NCBI GenBank assembly: GCA_018466975.1
Contig: CM031554.1
Location: forward strand, 1,054,001-1,118,000
DNA from: Sparassis latifolia
Lineage: Eukaryota; Basidiomycota; Agaricomycetes; Polyporales; Sparassidaceae
Direction: 5' to 3'
DNA length: 64,000 bases
Within the stretch, counting starts at the first letter, position 1, and each line of letters starts with the position of its first letter. Positions 33,655-45,190 of this stretch are shown here, piece after piece. The translations under genes were made by a program, and so were the position numbers. The notes under the pieces were generated by a model, which did not search any database, was not told the DNA's origin, and saw only the letters and a list, made by a program, of their open reading frames with translations.

Positions 33655-36600
33655 TTGAATGCCTGGCCATCATCATATATTGACCTAGTCTTCGTAGCTT
33701 TGTCGCTGATCCAGGCTGTTGATGAACCCTGTCTGATTCGCCTACACCTATTCTGCGCTTCGACTGGTGAGCTATATGATCCTCTCATCGATTCATCTCT
33801 CTAATTCTCATGGAATCATGATGCTGCGTAGGCTCTCGGCTTTCGCAGGCGCAATTCAATCTGTCATGGCGTCAGTTATTTCGTATGTTTGTTCTCCAGA
33901 TTATCCATGATGGAATAAATTTTATTTAATATCGGTGTCTGTAAAATTGTCGGCGGCTTCCAGTAGCTTTCACAAGAAAGTTTTCCCTGCCCTCACCATC
34001 AATTCCTGTTGTCGTGCGCAAACGAAGCTCCGGTCTGCAAGTCCTCGAATTCGCCTCCTTGTCTTCTCTCAGCGGTGCATGCGCCTTTTACGGGACACAA
34101 AGGACACTAAGCACGGACATCAAAAGCGCCTGTATTGTGCCCCTTCCTCGGACAATCGAGACTTATCATGGTAAGTTCTCCTTTGTCCGTGGACAGTACT
34201 TGCGCCGCTCCCGGGCGGAACCTCCGCAGTGCTCTCCTTTGTGATGTGCGGCAATGTCTCGTAACCTTGTGGTCTAGCACCACACAATGCAGCCCGGAAA
34301 GAATGCACACACGCCCGTCGTCGTTGTATATAAGGGGTGAACGACGGTCCACGGTCTCTCCGCAATGCTGCAAACCTTTCTTCGTGCGAATAGCTTCCCT
34401 GCGAGCTCCCGTTGCCTCGTCGAAATGTTCTACTACTTCATCTCTAACAACTGCAAGATGGTGGATGTCCCGCTGGCGGATGGTGGGCCTGACGCGGTGG
34501 ACGCGCTCGATTCCCAACGAATACTGGGGGTATGGCTCATTGTCGCTTCTTCGTGGGCATCATCACTTACGTCACATTGCATGGTAGAACAGTATCATGT
34601 TCTGTTATGGATCGACCGACTGCATCACTGGCGCGGCCCAGCCTAAGGCAGGTGAGCGGGTCACACTCCTCTCCCTTCCTGCGCGTCAATTGCTCGGGCT
34701 GACCTTCGCTCCCAGGTGCAGCCCGGGAACTACGACAAAGACGCATATGTCCTGGGGTGCGCTATTACCGCCACACCATGGATACTAGGTTTGCTAGCTT
34801 CGACGCACGCGCCGGGGCTATTGGTCCTCACTGCTTATCCACACCTATGCAAGTGCACCGTCATCTGACTTGGAGAGCGACTGTCGCTGTGCCCTCGCTG
34901 TCCTCCTCAGGGTTTCATCCCGCGTGCGCATCCATGGACGTTCTTGGGGTGGGATGTTGCTGCACCACCCACACATCAGCGTGCCACCAAACTATGGCAT
35001 TCAAGAACGGGCGGGTGGTGGTACTTCTGGTCGTGTACTGGACCGCTCACTCATCAGCGTGCCACCAAACCAGTGTTCAAGGACGGGCAGCTGAGTGGTG
35101 CTTCGGATTGCAGACTCTTCTGTACGGCCCAAGACAAACTCTGGATGCTGGGAGATTAGGGGAAGGGTTTATCCGCAATATGAGAGTGGCTTGCATTCAA
35201 TTCCAAGATGACACTGACCATCTACGCCATCCTCCGTGGATCCCGATGTCTTTCGTTGTTGCGCGTGGCGCAGCACCGGGGGGTCATCGAGAGTCCACGG
35301 AGGTGTGGCGGGGTTATTGGCAGCAGTGACACCCTTAAACGCAGGCGCAATAGAGACAGTCGATGCTGACTCGGTTTTGATACACCAAGTCAAGTACACG
35401 TGAAAGATTCTCGCTGTGTAACCGAATGTTTATTTAAAACAACTGCCTCATACAACCGCATATCTGGAAATGTTTTGCTTATTTTTTCTGGGAGGTCGGC
35501 TTATGTAATCGGGTTGTTTCCAAAGCGCTGACCCTATAAGGAGACTGCCGCGCTGACAAGGTCCCTTGGCACACTTACCTTATCTGGTAACTCCCTTTCC
35601 CCTTACGGTGAACCACTTACACTCCCTACGTCATCGACTTCATCCCACTTAGCAGACCATCGTTTCGGTGTCGCACCTATCAGAGGTCGAGGAATGTGCC
35701 GAGCTGAGTTTGCGTCGGCACGAGTTGCTCGTATATAACGAGGACGACCATCTTTCGAGTGGTCGTGTAACTTTCCCCGAACTTTGTTGTCCCTCTCTAA
35801 GTTCCCGGGCTTCAGACAGCGGCAAGTGGAAGGACAAGACGTGTTTCTATATTTGTGATCATGATATTCTCCACACTCAGCTGCTCCCTTCTCTTCTCGA
35901 CCTCGATTACACGGCTGCATCTGGGTTTTTCGCGTCTACTTCGGGCCCAGACGGGAACACACCCACCTCTCACGGAGCCGGGAGAAGCCGCAACGGACAC
36001 GCGGGAAGGCGTCGTGGAGAGGGGCAAGATTCCGACGCGTTCAACGCGGGGTCGTCTAGCCTCCAGGGTTCCCCTGCCCGGGAATGCGGCGAAAATTGGT
36101 CGCTCGAGGGCGAAAGGTGGATGTTCGAGGGCGATCGCAGCAGTCGTCTCCTAAATGTCAGTACTAGTGTTTGCAACATCCAACGGCCTGAGGCCTGAGC
36201 ATACAGTGTGGAGTGTCAGGCGAGCACCACAGCTCGGAGTCGGACCGAACGCGAACACGGTCCGGGAGGACAGAGCGGTGGAGCATACATCCATCGAGGA
36301 CGCACGGTGCACTGCCGAACAAACTCGGATTGACTCACTGGTGCGTGCTTTAAGCTACAGCCCTCGTCATCTGCGCGCCTCACGACAATGGACCAATAGA
36401 CCGCGCGCTGCGTGCGCTCCGATGTGGACATGGGTCACACAATCCCAGTCAATGCGATACAGCACGATTGAAATGCAATAAAGCCAACAAAGGCATGGAG
36501 AGACAGCGGGAGCAGAGAGATCAGAAAGAGAGGTATGGTGGCGAATGAGTGATGATGGGGATGGAATGATTATCGGGAAGCAGGTACGTGGGAGGGTGCA

Positions 36601-36849
36601 TTGTCAGAGCGCGCCATCCACCAATAGCAGAACACCCGAACGAGGACCAGGGCGAGTTGGGGAACGAGAAGACGTTAGGCTCTGGTCGGCCGAGGAGGGA
36701 TCGACCAGTCCTTGGACAAGGTGGAAGGAAGAGACCGGAATTCGCGCAGAGTCGATTAGCAGTGGAGTGCGCATCCGATCTGCTGGGCGTGGAGGCGTCC
36801 TTGGTGCACACTAAATCTGGAGCGCGTTGGCTAGCGGTGGAGGACGAGG
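33655..36849. other. gene-poor stretch, nothing convincing
   Basis: Frames at 34135-34587, 34757-35329 and 35668-36198 lack motifs, regular introns or conserved segments. A two-unit direct repeat of about 78 bp (TCAGCGTGCCACCAAAC at 34976 and 35054) is present, and TATATAAC/TATATAAG sequences occur near 34329 and 35733. Confidence 0.4.
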
Positions 36850-37636
36850 AGGACCCCTGAATATACCCTAAGACGTCGTATCCAAAATCATCGATTTTCC
36901 AATTTTTTGTCCGGACTTTTTTCAGCAGGTTTTGGGAGTTTTTTGTCCGGATGCGGAGATGATGGCGACTTTTCCGAAAAATTGTCCGGACAACGGAGAC
37001 GGCATTACAAGTCCCAAATTTTTGTCCGGATGGTGAAAACGGCCTATAAAATCTCAAATTTTTGTCCGGATGGCACAAATGGCCTATAAGAACTGATTGT
37101 TTTGTCCGGATAGCACAGAGGAAACAGGTGATAGCATCAGTTGGCACAGTAGTGGTAGAATGCATGTACTGTAGATTACTACTAGGGTACTTCTACTTCA
37201 ATTCACTCTGTTTCCTCTGATATAGAAAAGGAATCTTGTGCCCAACAATCACAGTGAGAAGCTGAGAAGTTCAATGATTGGATGCTGATGCAAAACTGAA
37301 CATTGCCGCTTAAGGTGAACCTAGGCTCTCAGTAGTGGAAAGATAAAACATATCCCCGATGTGCATTTCTTGGGACTCAAACACACGCTCACACAAACCA
37401 GCAGATCTCCAGTACACACTCCAGCCAACCGCTACGACATACGACTATAGGCCCGAAAAATGTCCGGACGGTCAGATGGCCTCCGAGGGACCTCGAATTT
37501 TATGTCCGGATGAACCGCACGGCGGTCGACCGTTTTTGTCCTGTTTTTGTCCGGATGGGATACGGCGTCCAGCTGAAAACCTCCAAATTTTTGTCCGGAT
37601 GCGGAAACGACGTCCTAGGGTATATTCAGGGGTCCT
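36850..37636. mobile_element. non-autonomous hAT-like DNA transposon, 787 bp
   Basis: Terminal inverted repeats start AGGACCCCTGAATATACCCT and end with the complement. They continue with one mismatch into GACGTCGT. The element is flanked on both sides by the identical 8-bp GGACGAGG (36842-36849 and 37637-37644), a target duplication length typical of hAT elements (also P and Merlin). About ten copies of a TTGTCCGGA motif, all in the same orientation, lie near both ends. No transposase frame. It sits about 170 bp upstream of the EOS1 start codon. Confidence 0.85.
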
Positions 37637-37803
37637 GGACGAGGACGCGTCCAGAAATTGTTAGGAGGCGGATAAGCCCACGTGATGCTGCCATCGGTGT
37701 CGACGCGCGTCTGCTGCGTTCCGTCTTTTCCTTTGCTCGCTCCCTGCTTTCCTCAAGTACGCACTCTCTTTCGTGTCTCTCCCTGAAATCCTACCCACTG
37801 ACC

Positions 37804-39971
37804 ATGTTCGCTCCACAGTCTCTTCACCGCCAGCAGCCTTCCCTGCCGGCCTTATTTCTCCTCCCTCTGTCCCCGGCGCCAGGCGACCCTCCGCACGCGC
37901 CCTCTCCTCCTCGACGCTCCACCAGCGGCCTCGCTCTCACTCCGATTTCTGCTCCGCCACCGCCGCCACCTCTGCTACCCCCGTATCCTGGCTGCCAGCC
38001 TTCTCCGCCTCGTCCTCTGACGGGCTGTCGCGTGCGAGCCCGACCCCGCCGTCACTCCGCCATGAGCGCACCCAGCAGCAGCCCTCCGCCGTACTCCCTC
38101 ACCCCGCCCGAGCCCTCCTTTAGCCCAGCAAGCAACAGACGCGCAGCCTCGTCTCCCCACTTGCGCCAGCCCCAGTATCCCCTTCCGTCCCAGAGGTCCC
38201 GCCGTGCCCTCGTGCAGTCCGACTGCGACGACTCGGCCGACGATACTGCCGCGTCGGAGGACGACATACTCTATACCACATCGACCAGCGTGAGCACCGG
38301 GTTTACAGGCGTCCTGCGGGCGCGTATCCTCGGCAAGGGCAAGGCTCGGGAAGATACCCTGAGGCCGATCACGACCGCTCCCGGAGTGCGGTGCGCGGGG
38401 AGACTGAGACGGAGGGAGAGGATTCGGTGAGTGTATGCGTATTTCCGGTATTTTTTGCTGATACCGCTCTCAGCCGCGAAACCTGCCCACGGCGCGCATA
38501 ACTGGACCATCGCTCCGTCCGCTTCCGCATAGCCTGTCCGCGGTCATGCCCGCTCTCGTCTCCTTCTCGCGTCTCCTTGCGATCGTGCCGGCGGTGTTCG
38601 GGACGGTATATCTTTCTGCTTGCATGCTCGGTCTGGGAGTAGAGAGCGACGTTTGGAAAGCCGAGTTCTTCGTCGCGGCGTTGTGGGTAAGCGATCGCGT
38701 TTTCACAAGTACATGCGGGTCTGAACCGAATGCGGTCACCTTTTTAACGACATACCGTAGGCGGTGCTCACCGGCTGGCAGTGTCTCCAGATGACGACGG
38801 GCCTCCTCAAGCGCTGGCGTGTGTACTATTCCCCGCTCGCCACGCTCATTCGCCTCTTTGCGCTCCAGGGTGAGTTGCGTTCCATCCTCTCCAGTTCTCT
38901 CCAAGTTCGCTTCACGTTCCGATGCCAATTTGGTCGGGCGTTTTCACTTTGATGTGGACCGCTGGTGTCTATCGGTGAGGTGCACAAGGCGATATTCTAT
39001 TCGTTTCTTCCGGACCATTTCCTGTGAATCTGGTTTACTCGTTACATCCATCGGGACTACTAGTCTGTCCCGAGCTTTCGTCTTGCACTCTGTCGTCTGT
39101 GTCGCGTTGCTCGCCAGCCAGTCGTGTAACAAGGTGCATGTTCGATTCTCCCGATGACCATTTCTGCGGCACTTCCATCCTGTGCTCTTCGTCTGCATTT
39201 TCCGTCGGCGTGTCGTGCGACGTAATACTGGCTGGATTCAGCCGATAATCATTTCTGTGGCGCTAGTCCCATTCTCCGCGATTTCTATGGCCCAAACCCT
39301 ATGGAGTTTGGTCCGATGTGGGCTCGTTATGCCATGAAGCATGGAATGTTGAGTGTCGCTGCGCCACGTTATCACCGACTTGGTTTCTTTCACATTACTC
39401 TTTGAACCCGCTAGTCTGAATTGCACGACAAGAGTACTGATCTATTCACTCTCCACATGCTGGTCAACATCTAACACCGAACCTTGTCTGTTTTTCACAC
39501 ATTCTGCTGCCGATTCTCGTTTCTCCTGCGCTAGCGATCTGCTGGCCGGCGACGCACCTGACGTTGACGCTGCTGGAGTACGAGAAGCGGCCGGCGTTGT
39601 GCTGGGCGGTGGTGGGCACGACGACGTGCTGCTCGCGGAGCATCCAGCTCTGGGTCACCTCCAACATCGCGCCGGCGCCCCTGCCGCATCCGCCTCCGCC
39701 GCCCGCGCCCGCGGCCTCGCATTCCCGCCCCCTACACCCGTCTCACGCGCACGCGCAACACGACTCGCCCCTCTCGGCGCTCGCGTCCGCGCTGGGGAAC
39801 GTCATCGCGGGCGGCGCGCAGGACGAGCTGGAGTGGAAGCGCGGGCGGCGCCGGCGGTGGGACTGGGCGGAGGTCGGGCGCAAGTGCGCGCTTCCTGCGG
39901 GCGTGCTGTATTTTGTGACCGCGTGGGCGGAGATGATCAGGCGCGAGGTGGAGCGGGGCCCGCCGTGCTAA
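37804..39971 (+). CDS. EOS1: EOS1-type N-glycosylation protein
   Basis: Membrane protein of the EOS1 family, linked in yeast to N-glycosylation and oxidative-stress tolerance. Exons: 37804-38426, 38474-38686, 38761-38869 and 39535-39971. After a long Pro/Ser-rich N-terminus come NLPTARITGPS, LLAIVPAVFGTVYL, WKAEFFVAALW, AVLTGWQCLQMTTGLLKRWR, LATLIRLFALQ, ICWPATHLTLTLLEYEKRP and the WAVVGTTTCCSRSIQLWVTS block, the conserved core. A C-terminal insert is Pro/His/Arg-rich. Two oddities: intron 3 (38870-39534) is 665 bp against about 50-75 bp elsewhere, and exon 1 reads REDTLRP in one frame while the phase entering exon 2 requires a shift of one base, probably near 38363. The frame error could be a sequencing error or an unseen splice. 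The exact start within the Pro-rich region is uncertain. Confidence 0.8.
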
Positions 39972-42390
39972 TTTGCTGCGTTGTCTTCTTGGGGCGCGTT
40001 TTTTTCTCGGGCGTGAACTTGGGATCTTGACGGTGCGTGCGCCTTGTGCTGGTATCGCGTTTGCGTTTGCTCTGCTGTCTGTGTGCGTGGTTGTCTTGCG
40101 AGAGGTGGGTGGTGTACGCTAGGATCGCGTCGCGTAATTATTCATTGCGGGTATGATTCGCGTGTGGTGCTTCAAGTTGCAATTGAACCTCTTTACATGC
40201 TTTGCTGGGTAGTAGTGTACACAATCTTGCTCTGTAGGTCAGTACTGTAGATGTGGAGATTAGAGTCGAGGTTGCTTGCAATTGATACTATCGCTGTCCG
40301 CTGTCTGCTGTGCTGCCTACCGCCGGTGGCTGAACATCTGATACTGCATCGTGGCAATCGGTGTGCGATGGCGAGTGCGAGCATATGCATGACAAGCATG
40401 CGGTGTGTATTCCGACGGTGAGGCCTCGAGGCCGGATGGAATGATGGAGAAAGAAAACAGCACCAAAATCGATCCAGGCCGCACCCGCAGTGTCAGAATG
40501 ACAACGATGGGGCCGCGGTGTCCAGTCCGAAACACTCACGGCGAGGAATAATGCCGCTTACATGTCCGAGTCGTATCGCTCGGCGGGCACACCGCGTTAT
40601 GGCTCATAAACAGAAACACACAGAAAAAGAAAAAGAAAAGCAAAAGCACTCCCATCGAGGACGCACCGAACGATACAAACCCCCCGCCCCCGCCGCCGCA
40701 CATCGAGAAACGGAAGCATCAACGTCGGCAAGTGCCCGCGCACCGTCCTCGCCGGTCGGGGGCACCGATCTGTCAAGACGCTCTCGACAGATCAGCGTCT
40801 CTGGCCAGCGAGGCAGGCCCCAAAGCACCCGTCCGAACCATATACCACACGGTCCATCAACGTGCGTTCATCCAGCATTAGGAGGAGATCCCAACTGATT
40901 GCAACAGCACAGAATCAGAGCTGAATTTGGGGGGGAGGGGGGCACCTCGAAACCCAGTGCACCTTCTCTCATACAGCACGTCGCACAGTTAGAGGGAGGA
41001 GGTGAGTCTCTGACCTGCGGGGCGCAGCGCGGAGCGGGAGCCTAGTGGAAGTTCCAGGACCGACACTGCCGGTGCCTGCATCGGCGACCGGTGTGGCTTT
41101 CTAATCCACATAGCACAGGGCAGGCACAGCACCCCGGGTATGGTGACCCACTTTCTCCCCGCTGCTGTGGTAAGTTCATCTGAACGCGAGCTACCGGAAA
41201 GCGTCAGAGAGGGGTTCGTTATATCGAGCGCCGTCATGGATTTTCGGCGCTTTACGCAGCGGGGTGTCTTGGCAAGACGGATCGACGTCAGAGACTCATC
41301 ATGGAGGCACATATGCTCAATGGACGTACGGGGTCCGGCATTTTCTGGGCTGGCCTTCCACGCTGGGCGGGACATGGCTGGTTCAGTTCGAGTGAGTCGT
41401 GCAAGGCTGAATCGGTGAAGCTGGGCTGGACTTACTGCATCTGCATTGGCTTAACATCGATTGCTGCACGTAGAGCGGAGACGACGACGCTGATGCGGCC
41501 ACGAGTTCGTGTCCGCAGGTGCCATGTAACTGCCCCCCACCATTCCGAGAGTCATGATGTAGCACATGATTGTGAGGGGGTGTCTTTGAAGGAGTAGGCA
41601 TGCATCTGCACATTTGTTCGGCCTTCTTCCGTGAGCGACGCCGGGGAGGCGCGGAAGGACATCCACTCTCTTGCGGTGCGCGGAGACAGGTATGAGCGGA
41701 AAAAATCGAATATGGATATAAGGCACAGAGACTTCGCAGCGCAGGTCATCACAGAGCGAATCTATCATCGAGCGACGAGTGGAAGGTAATGAGAATGGGT
41801 ATTCTCGCCGTAGCCCTTAAATAGTTGGAGAGGCACGCTTCCCCATCCCCATCCATCATTGTGGTGGCGGACGAGGACAATGAACGGAGCGGTTACAATG
41901 GAGATCGCAAGGACTGTGCGGCGTATCAGAAATCCTGCGGACTGCATTATGATAGCAAGGCGGCGAGGAACAAAGGAAAAAAAAAACATACGACAAAGGA
42001 GTCAAATCGGGCTTCTCCAACAAAATGGAATGAAATCACTCTTGATGCGATACCTGATAATTACCGTCAAGTCTGTATCCTTATAGATAGCAGACACCAG
42101 GCATGGATATCCTGAGGAACGAAGGTTGAAGCACAGTGTCGGTCTGCCTTTGGGAGACTAACTGTAGTGCAAGGAGCATGAATGCATGAAGACGAACCAC
42201 TAACGTACAAGGACTCCCACTAAATATAGCCACCACGGTAAAACTGTGATGGAGATTGTGGGCATTAATTATAAGATGGCTGATTCATGAAAGACAACGT
42301 CCAGTCACCGCAAGCAAGGAACCCAAATGCTACCTCCGAGGTATATCTTTCTCGTACTCCGCTTCGGCTTAGATCGTCCGCCGGACAAAG
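39972..42390. other. intergenic, no gene recognised
   Basis: GC-rich with A-rich and G-rich runs (near 40620-40645 and 40927-40941). Frames at 40518-40898 and 40989-41375 (-) are low-complexity or featureless. Confidence 0.4.
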
Positions 42391-44381
42391 CTAGGGACAA
42401 TGGCCGACTTCCGGCTCCCGAGATGACTGACGCACTTGTAATAATATGTCCTCTATGACAATCACACCCAGCTTCATGAACACCAATTGCAGCTTATGCA
42501 TAAGCTCTCGCTCCAATGATGCCAAGGTCGCTAGAGGAATTCCGAATCTCGGAGGAGACCAGGGGAATATCATACCATGGGAGCCCGGTAAGATGAAACA
42601 TTCCTGCATTGGCACAGGAAGATTCTCACCCAGCCAATTGCAGCACCAACAGCATTTCTTAGCAACACCGATGACATTGTCAATGTCCTAGAATGAGTCA
42701 GGGTCATGCATGCAGGAAGGCAACTTATGACGCACTTGGAAGATTGCCATTTTGGCGGACATGTCAATGCCAGATGATGCAATTCCGGAATTCGACATGG
42801 CCTTGATGGCCATGAGAATGGCCTCGCAGTGTACTGAGCCTCGGAAACTCTTGATTTGAGGAATCGCATACCGAAGATTCTTCAAAATGGTCTCCGTCGC
42901 GATATCCGACACATGCACACCCGGAGGGAAGAATCGCTGCATAACCGAGGCTAGAAATTCGTCATTAATCACGTCTTCCACCGACTCCATATCTCCGTCG
43001 GGGTGTGGGATGCGAATAAGGGCGAACTGCAGGGGCCGGCCGGTCAACAGAACGTTATGGGATGTGAAGAAATGGACAGCGGTATGCCATGCCACCAGCA
43101 TGCGGATGTATCTGAGAGGAAAAGTATCCTTTCCTAAACTCAATACCTTTCCGGGACCCAATTCCAATTCGGGATCCAATGCCTGTATTTCTATAGAGCT
43201 ATCAGTACATAGCCGGAAAAGCGGCAGAGACATTATCAGGTACCTTCGTAAATCTGTTGGTCCCTCAGACTGACCTCCTTCTGCAAGTCCCTCTGCCAGA
43301 CTACCGAGCTATGAGTCAGGTAATAATGGGGAATAGTAGAGAACTTACTGATTTGCGCGTTGTACAAACGTAGCGCGAGACAGGGTAACTTGAAGATTGA
43401 TTCATATACTTGAGTGGATAGGAGCTTGTCAATGTGGGCATGAATATCTACCACCTTGTCCAATGTGTCCCCGTTCAACTGCTGGTGACTTTCTCGGATG
43501 GCGCTATCGATAGATTCCAGAGAATCGTCGGCTTTGGACAAGTGCTCTGCAAGTGCCCAAACCCAGGACGCAGCCGTCTCGGTATTGACAACATACATAT
43601 CCTGGTCCTGTCGACGGACCAGTGGTACGTCGGATTCCTGTAGAGCTCCGCCAACCGACGAAGCCGGTATGAACTTCTCGGCAAGAATATCTCCCACGCT
43701 GGGGAGTCCAACATTTGAGAATATCGAATACATCCACAGCCCAGATTTTGTGCCTCATTTCGCAGCGTTGCAGCATCCTCATGCAGGATCGCCTGGAAAT
43801 GAGCCGTAGGAAGGAAGTGAGACAAGTCGTGAAAGAAGGATCACTTCGTGGCGGTATCTCCCGGAGTGCTGCAATTACGTCTCTTGCGTGCTCTTTCAAT
43901 GCGATGCCGACCTCCAAATCACTATAAAGCGATGAGGAGATCAAGTCTACTCGAGATTGGCTGTCGAAACTTACTTGGAGCTTCCAAGACTGTGCAAAGT
44001 CTTCTTGCTGGGATGGACCCAATCTATATCCAACGCTCCCGCCAACTCCTGTAGCGGTTGAGAGTCTTGCGATGCTGCGAGCATATTCACAGGAGTATCC
44101 CAGTTACTGTCCTGTTCGCTGATCACCACCAATGTGCCTTCAGAAGTAGATTTTCCCGTCACGGCAATAACCTTCGAACCGTGGGCATCGTCAGTAGCCT
44201 GAATTCCACCGCCAAGTAGAGTGGCAATGTGGTAATATGTTTTTGCGTGTCCCGACTGCGGGCCTGCAATGTTCCGTGGCGCCTTGAGAGAAAGCTGGAG
44301 TGTGTAGAGTACTGTCGTGAGCGTCTTGATCCGCCGAACGAGGCGGCCATATTCTTGTGAATCCACGGCATTCTCAGACAT
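42391..44381 (-). CDS. OTT_1508-like deaminase-fold protein
   Basis: Several exons on the minus strand. The N-terminus (ATG 44381) reads QEYGRLVRRIKTLTTVLYTLQ and LSLKAPRNIAGP. A central part follows (VGLPSVGDILAEKFIPASSV, ALAEHLSKADDSLESID). The C-terminal part has the deaminase signatures SFRGSVHCEAILMAI (HCE at 42823-42831) and, after an intron beginning GTGCGT, VIGVAKKCCWCCNWLG (Cys cluster at 42640-42654). HxE or HCE plus CxxC are the zinc and proton-transfer motifs of the nucleotide deaminase superfamily; the IGV(A/S)K...CxxC context fits the OTT_1508-like group expanded in fungi. Joining exon 2 to exon 3 near 43740-43850 needs more than one frame change, so the gene may be damaged or my splice model wrong. 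The 3' end near 42391 is provisional. The target is unknown. Confidence 0.62.
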
Positions 44382-45190
44382 ATTGGGCGTGGCGGTGAAG
44401 GGACGATGTGAGGGACAAACATGACCTCCCCCATAATTCCACAGCAGTGTACGACAGCAACCCCTTTCTACCCCTGAGAATCATTGCAGTGAGAAAGCAC
44501 CATATGAGTATGTGTAAGAGAACATGACTCATTGTGTTCGACTCGTACATTTCTAGCGACGTAGTGGTACAGTAGTGGTACAGAATGTCTGGAACTGGAA
44601 AATACACCGTTCTCGATGAGACAATCTGTTGTTTGCCTGTGAGAGTCTCACACGATATATGTTGTGTATTTGATTGGTAAATATGCCACGCTCTGCACAA
44701 TACGTAGCTCTCGATCTGTAGTGATACAGCAAGAATACAAAATCACTTTGACCGACCTGCATCGCGAGGTTAGTGCATGCTGATAAGCATGCGCTTCTCG
44801 AGTAGTTTAAGGGGCAATACTAGCAGTCACATGGACCCCTGCGAATCAACTAAGCACCTCCCTGGCATACTGATGTATCAAGTAATGATCGCAAGCTGCT
44901 GACGACTGTGAGTTATTTACTGAGCAGTTTGGCTGCAGTGATGCTGAGAGGCAGCTTCGCGGTTTTTGCGATCCCGCATCATTTCGAAAAGAGCAGTAAA
45001 AAAGACCACACTCTCCAGTCGAACCCGTCATAGCACTGTACAACATCTGAGAAAACAAATCCAAGAAACCAACAAGGTCTACAAAACAGATCAGCCAACT
45101 GTCCTAGGATCGCAACTCACCGTCAGCCTTGGCCTGCTAGAAACCGATCACATGGCAGCCATACTGCACGTACCTGCGCATGTCTGCATA
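44382..45190. other. intergenic between deaminase-like and F-box genes
   Basis: No frame with family resemblance was seen. Confidence 0.4.

Noticed and set aside
34757..35329. 190-codon plus-strand frame
   Set aside because: Includes a 78-bp direct repeat and Cys/His-rich low-information text; no motif, no conserved introns.
36521..37165. 214-codon minus-strand frame
   Set aside because: Runs across the end of the hAT-like element and its flank, so it cannot be an ancestral gene.
40604..40898. Arg/Ser/Ala-rich frames on both strands
   Set aside because: Low complexity from A-rich and GC-rich runs; no gene structure.
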